A stretch of DNA of 61,550 nucleotides from an uncultured Oscillospiraceae bacterium (GTDB lineage Bacteria; Bacillota; Clostridia; Oscillospirales; Oscillospiraceae): the NCBI GenBank assembly GCA_900756575.1, contig CAAEKQ010000099.1:1-61550 (forward strand). The letters run 5' to 3'. The notes under the pieces were generated by a model that was not told where the DNA came from, did no database searches, and was given only the letters and a program-made list of their open reading frames with translations. Numbering within the stretch: the stretch's first letter is position 1; every line of letters starts with the position of its first letter. A program made the translations under genes and the position numbers. Below are positions 45,525 to 54,303 of this stretch, piece after piece.

Positions 45525-45615
45525 GTTGGCTTTCCTCCATTTCTGATTTGACGAACACTTTACCGGCAGAACAGGAGCGCGGCAAAGGGGTCAGGTTCAC
45601 CGTTTGGATATTCCT

Positions 45616-45621
45616 ATCTTA
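45616..45621 (-). promoter_or_regulatory. Putative promoter -10 of the solute-binding gene 43788-45524
   Basis: Minus-strand TGC-TAAGAT about 95 bases before the ATG. There is no good -35. The LysR-type site lies 43-62 bases upstream of the -10, the usual activation position. Confidence 0.45.
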
Positions 45622-45630
45622 GCACGAAAA

Positions 45631-45683
45631 ACCATCTATGACCAATGCCAGGACGGTATGGGATCATATCACCAATGTAATGA
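45631..45683. promoter_or_regulatory. LysR-type operator, copy A
   Basis: A 53-base segment repeats at 46313-46364 with about 80 percent identity. Both contain an imperfect 20-base palindrome, here TCATATCA-N4-TGTAATGA (45664-45683). This spacing and symmetry fit a LysR-type regulator site. It lies upstream of the solute-binding gene on the minus strand. Confidence 0.6.
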
Positions 45684-45686
45684 AAA

Positions 45687-45712
45687 GGGCAGGAGCCGTT
45701 TCGCTCCTGCCC
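45687..45712 (-). terminator. Terminator of the broken solute-binding gene
   Basis: GGGCAGGAGC and GCTCCTGCCC form a perfect 10-bp stem with a 6-base loop, followed on the minus strand by TTTTC. It sits 23 bases past the pseudogene stop. Confidence 0.85.
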
Positions 45713-45735
45713 ATATACATTATAATGTAGGATCA

Positions 45736-46332
45736 GTTGCCCATGAACGCATCGTAAGCAGCCTGATACTTCTCGGTGATGACGTCCAGATTCATGCCAT
45801 TCATGCACTCCTCCACAGCTGCGCGATAGTCGTCCGCAGTAGCAGTGCCCAGAATGACCTTGGGTGCCACGGTGCTCAGGTAGGTCAGAGAGTCGGAAGC
45901 CATGGTGAAGATCTCCATCATGTCGTCGCCGCCGGGCTGAGCCGCCTGAGGAATGGTCATGGTGCTGTCACCGGCAGTGGATCAGAGGTTGATGGCCTCG
46001 ATGGCGTCGTCGGTGATCAGGCCTTCCTCGTAGAGGCCGTGGAGATACTCCAGGTAGTCTACATATTCTTCGGTGGCAACACCGGCAATGACCTCGGTAG
46101 AGCCGGGCTCCTTGAGCTGGAAGGACAGCATCTTAAAGCCCTGAGCAGAGAAGTTAAAGCCGTACTCAGCGGCGCTTGCCTCCTCGGTAGAAGCGGCCTC
46201 AGCGGGAGCGGTGGCCTCCTGAGCGGTCTTGGTTTCCTCGGGGGCAGCAGAACCCGTTCGTACTGCAAATTTTGATAGGCTTGCAGCAACTTTTAATATG
46301 GTATCACCAGTAACCATGGAAAACCAATGCAA
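45736..46332 (-). pseudogene. Degraded solute-binding lipoprotein
   Basis: Only about 200 codons remain of a protein that should have 500 or more. The frame has no signal peptide; it starts in operator DNA, enters a GSAAPEETKTAQEATAPAE-like linker, then a piece of the binding domain (GVATEEYVDYLEYLHGLYEE). A TGA at 45982-45984 interrupts it, and the same frame continues to a normal C terminus (ITEKYQAAYDAFMGN). Large internal and N-terminal deletions plus a nonsense codon make it a pseudogene. TGA is a working stop elsewhere in the window. Confidence 0.8.
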
Positions 46333-46364
46333 TCCGGTATGGATTCATAACACAAATGTAATGA
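46313..46364. promoter_or_regulatory. LysR-type operator, copy B
   Basis: This is the second copy of the segment at 45631-45683. Shared blocks in order are ACCAT, ACCAATGC, CGGTATGG, TCATA, CAC and AATGTAATGA. The palindrome is TCATAACA-N4-TGTAATGA (46345-46364). It lies between the solute-binding pseudogene and lysR, the classic place for a divergent LysR operator. Confidence 0.6.
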
Positions 46365-46429
46365 CTAATTCATTGATTCTCACGGGTGCTTGTGATAAAG
46401 TTGTAATAGAAATGAAATGGGGTATCACA

Positions 46430-47299
46430 GTGAATGATATACAAATCAAGTGCTTTTTGGCGGCTGCACAGAGCCGTAGCTTTTCGGAGGCGGCAGAGAA
46501 GGTCTATATGACGCCGCCGACCTTTGGACGATATATTTCCTCCTTTGAAACAGAACTGGGCTATCCGCTGTTTCTCCGGGGGTGGAAAAACCTGCGGTTG
46601 ACCGCTGCCGGGGAGATGATGTATGAGGGCATTCGGGAGCTTCAACTGCAATTTGAGCAGCTGCAAACGGAGGCCAAACGCCTCAATGCCGGAGAGGTGG
46701 GCCAGCTGATGATCGGAATGCTGGAAGGGCAGATCATGGATGATCGGCTGCGGAATATCCTGCGTTATTTTCGGCAGCGCTATCCGGAGCTACAGCTGAG
46801 AATGCACCGATGCACCTTCCGTCAACTGGAGCATCAACTAATAAACGGAGAGCTGGATCTTGGCATCACGCTGCAAATGGAAGTGGAGGACAATGAGGAT
46901 CTCTGCTACCATCCCTATCAGAGCCTGAAAAACTACATTATCCTCCCCAAAGAACACCCATTGGCAGAGAAAACGGATCTCTCACTCAATGACTTTGCAG
47001 GGGATGCATTTCTGGAGCTGGAGGAGGGCGAGTGCCACCATATTTCACAGATGATGAATGCATGCTGTCAGCAGGCAGGTTTTGTGCCGAAGCTGTTTGT
47101 GTGTCCGGATTTGTCGGCACAGCTGTTTGCTCTGGAAACCGGGCTGGGGGTCATGGTGCTCAATGAAAATCATACGGCACTGCAAAATCCACATCTGGTT
47201 GCAAGGCTGCTGGAGGGGCTTCCCACGGCAGAATTCTGCATTGCGTGGCACGGCGCCAATCCAAATCCGGCAGTACAGCTATTTCTCCAGCAGCTATAG
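46430..47299 (+). CDS. LysR family transcriptional regulator
   Basis: A 289-residue regulator. The N-terminal winged HTH reads MNDIQIKCFLAAAQSRSFSEAAEKVYMTPPTF-like, with a C-terminal effector-binding domain. Length is typical. I choose the GTG at 46430, preceded by GGGG; an ATG at 46412 would add six residues without a better site. Longer in-frame extensions run through the operator. It probably binds the two palindromes at 45664 and 46345 and controls the neighbouring solute-binding genes (inference). Confidence 0.88.
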   Translation: MNDIQIKCFLAAAQSRSFSEAAEKVYMTPPTFGRYISSFETELGYPLFLRGWKNLRLTAAGEMMYEGIRELQLQFEQLQTEAKRLNAGEVGQLMIGMLEGQIMDDRLRNILRYFRQRYPELQLRMHRCTFRQLEHQLINGELDLGITLQMEVEDNEDLCYHPYQSLKNYIILPKEHPLAEKTDLSLNDFAGDAFLELEEGECHHISQMMNACCQQAGFVPKLFVCPDLSAQLFALETGLGVMVLNENHTALQNPHLVARLLEGLPTAEFCIAWHGANPNPAVQLFLQQL

Positions 47300-47400
47300 C
47301 CTGTATCAGAATATGAAAAAGACGTTTCACATTTCGCTATGGTGCTCCTACCAATCTATTGCTAGAATGGATGCAAATAAATAATAAGGAGCTGCGATTG

Positions 47401-48156
47401 ATGAAACGTCTTGAAAATAAAGTCGCCATTGTAACCGGTGCGAACTCCGGTATTGGCAAGGCCACAGCCATCCGCTTTGCTCAGGAAGGCGCCACTGTGG
47501 TGCTGTGCGCCCGCCGCTATGAGCTGCTGGAGGAGGCCGCCGCAGAGTGCAGAACCTATGGGGTAGAAGCGTTGGCCGTAAAGGCGGATCTGACCATCCA
47601 TGCGGACTGTACCCATGTGGTAGAGGAAACCATCAAGAATTTTGGCCGGGTGGATATTCTGGTAAACAATGCGGGCATCGCCGATAAGCACCGCCCCATT
47701 ACCGAGTGCACCGATGAGTGGTGGGACGAGGTCATTGCCATTGACCAGACCTCCCTGTTCTATCTGACAAAGGACGTACTGCCCCACATGGGCGAGGGCG
47801 GCTCCATTGTCAACGTGTCCTCCATCGGCGGCGTGTTCGGCAGCGCGGGCATTTCCTACTCCACTGCAAAGGCCGGCGTTCTGGGCTTTACCAAGAATGT
47901 GGCGATCCAGTTTGCAAGAAAGGGAATCCGCTGCAATGCCGTATGCCCCGGCCCTACCCCCACCGCGCTCAACGCACCGGAGCAGGTGGCTACCTTTACC
48001 ACCTGGTTTGCTGACGAGTGTGCGAAGCATATGGATCTATCTCTGCCGGAGGCCAATGTGGTGGATCAGGCCAATGCCATTTTGTTCTTTGCCAGCGATG
48101 AGTCCAAGGCAGTCAATGGACAGATTCTTGTGGTGGATCACGGAACAACCCTTTGA
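47401..48156 (+). CDS. Short-chain dehydrogenase/reductase (SDR)
   Basis: A 251-residue classical SDR that oxidises or reduces alcohol/keto groups with NAD(P). The cofactor motif TGANSGIG lies at about 12-19, NNAG at about 87-90, the catalytic Ser in VNVSSIGG, and the YxxxK pair in ISYSTAKAGVLG. AAGGAG precedes the ATG with a slightly long spacer. It is 101 bases downstream of lysR and may be part of its regulon. The substrate is unknown. Confidence 0.9.
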   Translation: MKRLENKVAIVTGANSGIGKATAIRFAQEGATVVLCARRYELLEEAAAECRTYGVEALAVKADLTIHADCTHVVEETIKNFGRVDILVNNAGIADKHRPITECTDEWWDEVIAIDQTSLFYLTKDVLPHMGEGGSIVNVSSIGGVFGSAGISYSTAKAGVLGFTKNVAIQFARKGIRCNAVCPGPTPTALNAPEQVATFTTWFADECAKHMDLSLPEANVVDQANAILFFASDESKAVNGQILVVDHGTTL

Positions 48157-48175
48157 TATACCAATGAATTTATAA

Positions 48176-48210
48176 AGGAGCATCAGCATATTTCGCTGAT
48201 GCTCCTTTTG
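48176..48210 (+). terminator. Rho-independent terminator of the SDR gene
   Basis: GGAGCATCAGC and GCTGATGCTCC form an 11-bp stem followed by TTTTG. Confidence 0.9.
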
Positions 48211-48226
48211 TTATGCCGCATGGGAA

Positions 48227-48259
48227 GGAAGGGAGACGGCCACAGGTCGTCTCCCTTCC
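48227..48259 (-). terminator. Hairpin ending the minus-strand kinase operon
   Basis: GGAAGGGAGACG and CGTCTCCCTTCC form a perfect 12-bp stem, 16 bases past the stop of the zinc-ribbon gene on the minus strand. The T run is short. Confidence 0.65.
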
Positions 48260-48275
48260 TCTATGCAGTTGCGTT

Positions 48276-48512
48276 TTAGGACAGGGCATTCTCCAATTCT
48301 TCCTCGGAATACCCAAAGGTGTAATCCTCATCCTTGCCATTGGACAGCCAAATCTGTGCAGCGTCGTATAGACTCATAGATTCCGAATCGCTTTGATTGT
48401 CATTTCTCGCACAATATTCGCAAGTATAAGATTCGCCATCCCAATCGCCCCACGAGTCCAGTGTCCGGTGAAGCCTGCGCCCACATACAGGGCACATTGC
48501 ATATCTGCTCAT
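48276..48512 (-). CDS. Small zinc-ribbon protein
   Basis: A 78-residue protein. Two CxxC pairs (CPVC at residues 7-10 and CEYC at 30-33) form a zinc ribbon, and an acidic C-terminal half resembles small rubredoxin-like or CPCC-type proteins. I start it at the ATG after AGGAGG; a longer frame to 48551 has no site. It is the last gene of the AT-rich operon, 89 bases after the DUF4230 gene, and may belong to it. Function is unknown. Confidence 0.65.
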   Translation of the reverse strand: MSRYAMCPVCGRRLHRTLDSWGDWDGESYTCEYCARNDNQSDSESMSLYDAAQIWLSNGKDEDYTFGYSEEELENALS

Positions 48513-48601
48513 TTCAATTCCTCCTGTAAAATTTTTAGAGCGTGCATACATTTTACGCTGATACGTCCGCTATTTGGTTTTTTGACTGCAGCTCATAAAT
48601 A

Positions 48602-49246
48602 TTATGGATTCTCCGGCACGGTTATGCTTTCAGAGGCTCCATCACTCGGATCAGCCTCAGCATTAAGGTATACCCAGTTGATCGTGTATGTTTTTCCTAC
48701 GCTGTTTCCGATGTTGAGCACATAATCTTCTAACAGCTTCTGCGCACGCTGCTGCGCACTTGCCAGTAGCGCAGTATCATTCTCTGCCGCCTCTCGCATT
48801 TTTGCCTGTGCATCCTTGAACGCCTCAGTTTGGTGTTCCGCCTCAACGGCGGCAGACTCCTTAGCAACAATAAAGGAATCCTTTGTCAAAGTCTCTTCGT
48901 CCACTTTGCACCCAAAGACTTTAGCAGGAGGAATGGTGATTGTTACGATGTCTCCATCGATTTCTATCGTCACCAAAGAAGTGTCAATTCCAATAGTAAC
49001 GACGCCGGAGTATTCAACCCAAAACTTTCGATCTTTTTTCCACCACAACGCTCCAGAGGCATCTTCTTCAAAATACTTCGCAATATTATGATAATAACAT
49101 TTCATCGTTGCCAACTCACAAATGGATTTCATTTGTGACGCTTGTGGTGCTATCTCTTTCACGCTGTCATCCGGTCTCGAATTGGAACACGCAGCAAGGG
49201 TCAAACACATAATCACTACTAGGAAAAAAGAAATTGTTTTTTTCAT
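48602..49246 (-). CDS. DUF4230-like lipoprotein
   Basis: A 214-residue protein. The signal ends MCLTLAACSN (lipobox). The body has the pattern of DUF4230: ICELATMKCYYHNIAKYFEED, then WVEYSGVVTIGIDTSLVTIEIDGDIVTITIPPAKVFG, and a helical C-terminal part (AEHQTEAFKDAQAKMREAAEND). It lies 14 bases downstream of a second DUF4230 gene. Both are probably surface-exposed. Function of the family is unknown. Confidence 0.75.
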   Translation of the reverse strand: MKKTISFFLVVIMCLTLAACSNSRPDDSVKEIAPQASQMKSICELATMKCYYHNIAKYFEEDASGALWWKKDRKFWVEYSGVVTIGIDTSLVTIEIDGDIVTITIPPAKVFGCKVDEETLTKDSFIVAKESAAVEAEHQTEAFKDAQAKMREAAENDTALLASAQQRAQKLLEDYVLNIGNSVGKTYTINWVYLNAEADPSDGASESITVPENP

Positions 49247-49260
49247 TCTGACTGCCCCCC

Positions 49261-49863
49261 TTAGTCTATTTGCAGTTTGTACTCAGAATCCAAGCTGTTT
49301 ACAAATGGGCGAATCAATGCTTCAACGATATTTTTTGCATTTTGTCCAGCAAGTTCATATATTGCAGTTTCGCTATTACTCTCGTTAGTTACATCGTCTA
49401 TACACTGTTTATATGCTTCTTCCGACACTGTTTCCGTGTTTGCATCATCATTTATGAAAATATAATCCATAGACTCAATGTCAACGGTAATATCCGTGAT
49501 CTTGATTTTCGGAAGTTTTACTGAAATGATTTTCGTCGCATCATCAACAGAAATCTCGACTTGCTCAAAATCAATACCGGCTTTAACCGTAGCGTCATAT
49601 GACACATAATAATCGATCTTCTGAGGATCGTTCGGACTTGCAACCTTTGCCACCCCATTATAGATGGCCTCGAATGTTGACAGGTCGCTTACATTCATGA
49701 TTTTTTCAAGTGTTGATGTAGTAATAATTGAAGGTTCAGATTTCTTTGCGCTTTTAGATAGCAAAATTAAAGACGAAACACTGAGGATTAAAATCACGGC
49801 CACTATAGCGGCTACGACAACGATTTTCCTTCTATTGACCTTTTTAGATTCCACTTTTTCCAT
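49261..49863 (-). CDS. DUF4230-like membrane-anchored protein
   Basis: A 200-residue protein. A basic N terminus and one membrane segment (about residues 14-37) anchor an extracellular domain similar to its downstream neighbour (SDLSTFEAIYNGVAKV, and ATVKAGIDFEQVEISVD). I start it at the ATG after GGAGGG; the first in-frame ATG at 49878 lies inside that site. The two DUF4230 genes look like an old duplication, one with a lipid anchor and one with a helix anchor. Confidence 0.72.
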   Translation of the reverse strand: MEKVESKKVNRRKIVVVAAIVAVILILSVSSLILLSKSAKKSEPSIITTSTLEKIMNVSDLSTFEAIYNGVAKVASPNDPQKIDYYVSYDATVKAGIDFEQVEISVDDATKIISVKLPKIKITDITVDIESMDYIFINDDANTETVSEEAYKQCIDDVTNESNSETAIYELAGQNAKNIVEALIRPFVNSLDSEYKLQID

Positions 49864-49921
49864 GTGGTTTCCCTCCATCTATTTATCTTTTTGGGAAGTG
49901 CAAAATCATTCCTTAATATTT

Positions 49922-50983
49922 TTACAACGCAAGGATCTCTTTCTTTTTGGCATCAAACTCATCCTGAGACAGAATGCCCTCATCGACAAGCTGCTTCAAT
50001 TTACGCAGCGTTTCGATTTTCTCGTCATATGAGATCAATGCGTCGTCTGCCTCTTTTGCAGGCTTTTCGCTCTTGATCTTGTTCAGCAAGGATGCAGCAC
50101 CGGAGGACGCCTTTTTCCAGCCCTCCTGAAGGCCACCTTTTGTCGTGCTTGCGAACCGAGAGAGCTTGCTTGGCTGTGCGTTTTCGGATGCTTCTGCGTC
50201 AATGCTTTCGACCATCTCAATATCCGCAGCCATTTCCTCCTCGGAGTAGTTGAAACAAGCCTTATCCAGCGCTGCATTGAGGCGGTTTGCCATCGGCATC
50301 ATTGACACATAATTCAGACTCCCCGAAATCACGCCGCCCACAATGGGAACCGCCTTGGAAATTCCCTGCGCTACCGTGGTTTTTGTTACCTTCACGCCAA
50401 TGGCCTTGCCGATCTGCTTGATGATCGGATACCAGAAGGTTTTGGTCAGTGCCTTCTGCGGCAGCTTCTTCAGTGTTGTTTTTGCAATCTGTGTGGAAAG
50501 GACCCGCACGCCTGACACAGCGCCGGACACGCCGAACATCACACCGCAATACAAGATCAACTGGTTCCTGACTCGCTCGTCATCAAGTTGGTCCTCTGTC
50601 CACAGATCCGACGCACCGTACAAGTAAGACAATTCCTGCGCAAGGCGCAGGGCCATGCCAAAAAACTGTGCCACATCCGCCGGGATTGTCGCCGCCATCG
50701 CAAATCCGCCAGGAATACCGGCAACAAAAGATGCCACAGAAGACTGGCTGGTACGAACGAAAATCAGTTTCGTAGCGGCTTTCTCAATACGCTCTTGGGG
50801 AATTCCGGCACTGACCGGCCCCATATCAATGATGGTCTGCAAATCGATATCGTCGCCTGCAAAAGCCTCTGCAAGGAATTTGCTGCGGTTGACCTTTACG
50901 CCGGGTATCTTGACTGCATTGGTAATGATCGTTTCCAGTGCTACGGAGGTCGTTTCGTTTTTAGCCTGTTCCATAATTCTCAT
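49922..50983 (-). CDS. EcsC-family protein with C-terminal SHOCT motif
   Basis: A 353-residue protein. The region GIPGGFAMAATIPADVAQFF and ALRLAQELSYLYGA is the hallmark of the EcsC family. The C terminus IETLRKLKQLVDEGILSQDEFDAKK is a SHOCT (short C-terminal) motif, often an oligomerisation or targeting tail. A Gly-rich segment (IVGGVISGSLNYVSMMPMANRLN) may enter the membrane. I start at ATG 50983 after GGAGAGG. It lies 13 bases after the kinase gene. EcsC-like proteins have been proposed as membrane-acting effectors in conflict systems (family-level suggestion); its role here is inference. Confidence 0.78.
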   Translation of the reverse strand: MRIMEQAKNETTSVALETIITNAVKIPGVKVNRSKFLAEAFAGDDIDLQTIIDMGPVSAGIPQERIEKAATKLIFVRTSQSSVASFVAGIPGGFAMAATIPADVAQFFGMALRLAQELSYLYGASDLWTEDQLDDERVRNQLILYCGVMFGVSGAVSGVRVLSTQIAKTTLKKLPQKALTKTFWYPIIKQIGKAIGVKVTKTTVAQGISKAVPIVGGVISGSLNYVSMMPMANRLNAALDKACFNYSEEEMAADIEMVESIDAEASENAQPSKLSRFASTTKGGLQEGWKKASSGAASLLNKIKSEKPAKEADDALISYDEKIETLRKLKQLVDEGILSQDEFDAKKKEILAL

Positions 50984-50996
50984 TTCTTCCTCTCCA

Positions 50997-53900
50997 TTAA
51001 GCCTGTGATTCTGCGTTGCTTTCCGATGCGATAAATTCCCGTATTTCCTCCGACACATAATCCTCAAAATGCAATGTGCCGATTTTACGAACCTTTTCGT
51101 TGATCTTATCCATCACCGCCCGGCATTTGCTGTAATCTCCGGCGCGGAAGTACACCTCCAGCAAATGCCCCAGCAGTTCGACTTGCCGTCTTGCATAGGT
51201 GGCGATCTCCAAGTGATCTCCGCAGGTCAGAATGGAGCGGAGCAGGTACAGCTCCGCTTGATCGTATTGCTGCCATTCCAGCATCAGATTGGCCATCGGG
51301 CAAAGCTGATCGTCGATTTTGGCAAGCTCCGAGGTGCTGATAATGTTTGTGATGTCGTAGGCCTTGAACAGATAGGCGCAGGTCTGCGGATAATTCTCCT
51401 CCAGAAAGGTGTAGTACCATGCCATCGTCAGATCGTAGTCCCGCACCAGCTTGGAATTGGGCTGGGCGTATTTGTCAATCTGCTTCTGGATCTTTTCCAG
51501 GATTGCCCAGACCTGCTTTTTCTTCCCGGCACCGCTGCGGATCAGGACAAGGGCCTTCAGCCGATAGCACTCACCCAGAAGAATGCCGGAATCTCCGGCA
51601 TTGGAAACGGACAGCCAGTGGATGGCCTTATTTACTGATTTGAGGAGAAGGCGGACAATCTGCGTTTCTTCTGCTGTCTGTGCATCGTAGGCGCCGCTCA
51701 GCTTCGCATCATAAAACCCCGCAAGGATGTAATAGAGTCGTCCCCAAAGCACCGGACTGCGATTTCGTGAGATGGCGGTCCGCATTTGCCGGATTTTCCG
51801 CTCCGCTTCCGAGAAACGCCTGCGATCGTACAGAATCTCCAGCAGGATTTGATAAACCTTCAGGAGCATCCGCTCATTGCCCGGAGGAACCACGGCAATG
51901 AATTCCGTACTCTTTTCGAGAAGAAACTGTTCATTCTCATAGGGCATATTTTGAACCGCATAATAGAGCAGTTCTATATAAATATCCGAAGAATATATCT
52001 GAGGTTCCCGCTTGCCGCCTTTCAATACAGCCGCAGCCAGCCGAAGAATCTCCCGAATCTCGTCGTGATCTGTTGCCGTGCTTTCTGCGTAGCTGCCGAT
52101 TCTGTGAAGGTAGGATTCTCTTGCCCAGCCAGAACCATCTTTCGCCATCATTTTTTGCAGCCTCCGGTCAAGAAAGCCGCCGGGAGCATTCTCTTGAACC
52201 TCGTGAACTCGCCGGAGACTGCGGAGAAGATGCTTCGGATATTCCTCTTTCTGCGCTTCAACCTTCAGCCGGATATCCAGATACTGAAGGACCCTGTTTG
52301 CTGCATCCAGCGCCGCATCCGTGAACCCCCAGTTCGTTACGACCTCATCGATAACCGGGTGCATTGTGAGAATCGTGTCGTTTATAGCAATCCAGCCTTG
52401 CCGGTAAAGAGCTCCGATGTCGTCTCTGTTTGGTAAGCGGAGCATATCGCACAGCCGTTCAATGGAAACGCCGGTTCGGCCAAACAGAGGCAGGGCTTTC
52501 ATCAGAGCGTTCTGCGTTTCCGACAAGGTCTCTGCCGTGAACAGGCCGGAGATTATTTGCCGAATGGTCTCCTGATGCAGCACCGCATCCCGCTGGTATC
52601 CGACCTTTTCGGGCGCAAGGCTTGTAAAGCCGTGCTCTGCAACGATTTGAGCCGCCTGCACGAGAGACAGTGTGCAGACGGGACTGCCGATCTGCTTTGC
52701 AATCAGCTCAATGACCAATGTGTGACCGGCTGCATTTTGAATGATCGAGGCGGCATAATACCGCTCCTCCGCACTGAGCCGGTGGCCGATGTGCCTCTCA
52801 AAAAGGAGCAGCGCAGTTTCTTCGGAAACGGATTCCACTTCAAGGGTGTCATACCCCTGCGCAAGCGACTTGTCTCTGGTCAGAAACAGCAAACGCCAGC
52901 CCGTTTGCAAGAGCTTCGGGACACCGGTGCCGCTGTCGCCAGTGTAGTTGTCGATAACCAGAATGCAATTTTTTCCGTCACCAAGTTCCCTGAGAATTCT
53001 CAGTTTTCGCTCAAAATAGGCTTCTTCCGTATCCGATTTGTCTCGTTGAACGCCGTGAATCTGTACGGCGTAGTCGTCGCAGATGGTTTTCTCGATCGTG
53101 CCCTGATAATCCAGGTACAGGACAGAATCAATTCTCGGCATACACCTCCTGATACAGTGACGGGCGAGAGTGCTTTTTCCGATACCGCCCATTCCCACAA
53201 GAAAGCTGCACCCGCCGGGGGCAGCTAGAAGTCGCTGCGTCAGCCAAACCGTCTCCTGCTCTCGTCCGAGGAAGGACTCGGGGGCATAGATTTTGGAGCT
53301 TACCACATAGCGGGCGGACAGATCCGCCAGAGCTTGAAGCTCCGATAGCTTTTCGACCACAGTTTCCATATTGGAAAACCGATCCAGATAATAGTCCGCA
53401 AGGGTGTGATGGAAGAAATCCGTCAGGCGGAAGGTCAGCGTATCCCGATATGCGCCGCCTGATAGCTTGGACCTTGAAAAATCGTACCGGGCACCGGCAT
53501 CACAGTCAAAGGCATCCGGTACACGATCAAACAGCATATAGAACAGCAGCGCACCGATCCCATACACATCCGTGTGAGTCCCGATTCGTTTTCCGTCACC
53601 CCTTTGCAGTTCCAGCGCCGCAAAGCCTTTGGTAAAAGAGATTTTATCCCCCAATTCCGGAACATCGGAGATTGGGACGACCGTGTCGAAGTCAAATAGC
53701 TGGATCAGCTCCGTGGTGCCCTCCAGCGTCAGAATATTGCTCGGTTTAATGTCGAGATACAGAAAACCCTTATTGTGGATTTTGGAAATGGCAGTTGCCG
53801 CACTTTTTACTGCAGCAATGCTGCCCTTGACAGAGGAATAACGATCATAGGACAATTCCTGCCCCTGAGCATACACAGAAACCACATACAATGTGTGGTT

Positions 53901-54170
53901 TGCCTCGTAAATATTATAGGTATTGGCCGTCAGGTTCGTCAGCCCATCCGCTGCAAAGAATTCATTGCCCAATTGATAAGCCTGCCGCATCTTCTGCTTT
54001 GTCTGCGCGAATAGCTTCCGCTCTGTCTCCGGGATCAGCAGATTTCCATCCGACGATCTTTGTAAATTGCATCTGAAGGGGTAACATTCCTTGATTCTTA
54101 CAGTTTTTTTCGTTCCCAGATTGTCGATGTAATAAGCATTGTAAACGATGCTCGACCCGCCACGGGCCAA
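50997..54170 (-). CDS. Ser/Thr kinase-NB-ARC NTPase-helical repeat protein, with N-terminal frameshift
   Basis: A protein of about 1,057 residues. Residues 1-280 form a eukaryotic-type kinase: glycine loop LARGGSSIVY, Lys27 in VRIKE, catalytic YLDIKPSN with D140 and N145, DFD at 160-162, and HTDVYGIGALLFYM. The APE motif is replaced by ALE. FLGRE at 300 opens an NB-ARC STAND NTPase with Walker A GMGGIGKST (326-334), Walker B CILVIDN (402-408) and sensor LTRD. The last 350 residues are TPR-like helices. As read, it starts at a TTG, inside the glycine loop. ATG 54229 (MDSRAALKAG) lies one frame away; adding a base near 54195 would join both. Confidence 0.85.
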   Translation of the reverse strand: MARGGSSIVYNAYYIDNLGTKKTVRIKECYPFRCNLQRSSDGNLLIPETERKLFAQTKQKMRQAYQLGNEFFAADGLTNLTANTYNIYEANHTLYVVSVYAQGQELSYDRYSSVKGSIAAVKSAATAISKIHNKGFLYLDIKPSNILTLEGTTELIQLFDFDTVVPISDVPELGDKISFTKGFAALELQRGDGKRIGTHTDVYGIGALLFYMLFDRVPDAFDCDAGARYDFSRSKLSGGAYRDTLTFRLTDFFHHTLADYYLDRFSNMETVVEKLSELQALADLSARYVVSSKIYAPESFLGREQETVWLTQRLLAAPGGCSFLVGMGGIGKSTLARHCIRRCMPRIDSVLYLDYQGTIEKTICDDYAVQIHGVQRDKSDTEEAYFERKLRILRELGDGKNCILVIDNYTGDSGTGVPKLLQTGWRLLFLTRDKSLAQGYDTLEVESVSEETALLLFERHIGHRLSAEERYYAASIIQNAAGHTLVIELIAKQIGSPVCTLSLVQAAQIVAEHGFTSLAPEKVGYQRDAVLHQETIRQIISGLFTAETLSETQNALMKALPLFGRTGVSIERLCDMLRLPNRDDIGALYRQGWIAINDTILTMHPVIDEVVTNWGFTDAALDAANRVLQYLDIRLKVEAQKEEYPKHLLRSLRRVHEVQENAPGGFLDRRLQKMMAKDGSGWARESYLHRIGSYAESTATDHDEIREILRLAAAVLKGGKREPQIYSSDIYIELLYYAVQNMPYENEQFLLEKSTEFIAVVPPGNERMLLKVYQILLEILYDRRRFSEAERKIRQMRTAISRNRSPVLWGRLYYILAGFYDAKLSGAYDAQTAEETQIVRLLLKSVNKAIHWLSVSNAGDSGILLGECYRLKALVLIRSGAGKKKQVWAILEKIQKQIDKYAQPNSKLVRDYDLTMAWYYTFLEENYPQTCAYLFKAYDITNIISTSELAKIDDQLCPMANLMLEWQQYDQAELYLLRSILTCGDHLEIATYARRQVELLGHLLEVYFRAGDYSKCRAVMDKINEKVRKIGTLHFEDYVSEEIREFIASESNAESQA

Positions 54171-54303
54171 CTCATCGGTGATTGTGTATTCCCCGTAGTG
54201 CCTGCTTTAAGTGCAGCTCTAGAGTCCATTTTCTCACATCCTAACCTTGCTCGCATATTGCGACGCTTAGATTCTAACACCGAAAATTTAGAAAGCGGTT
54301 TTT

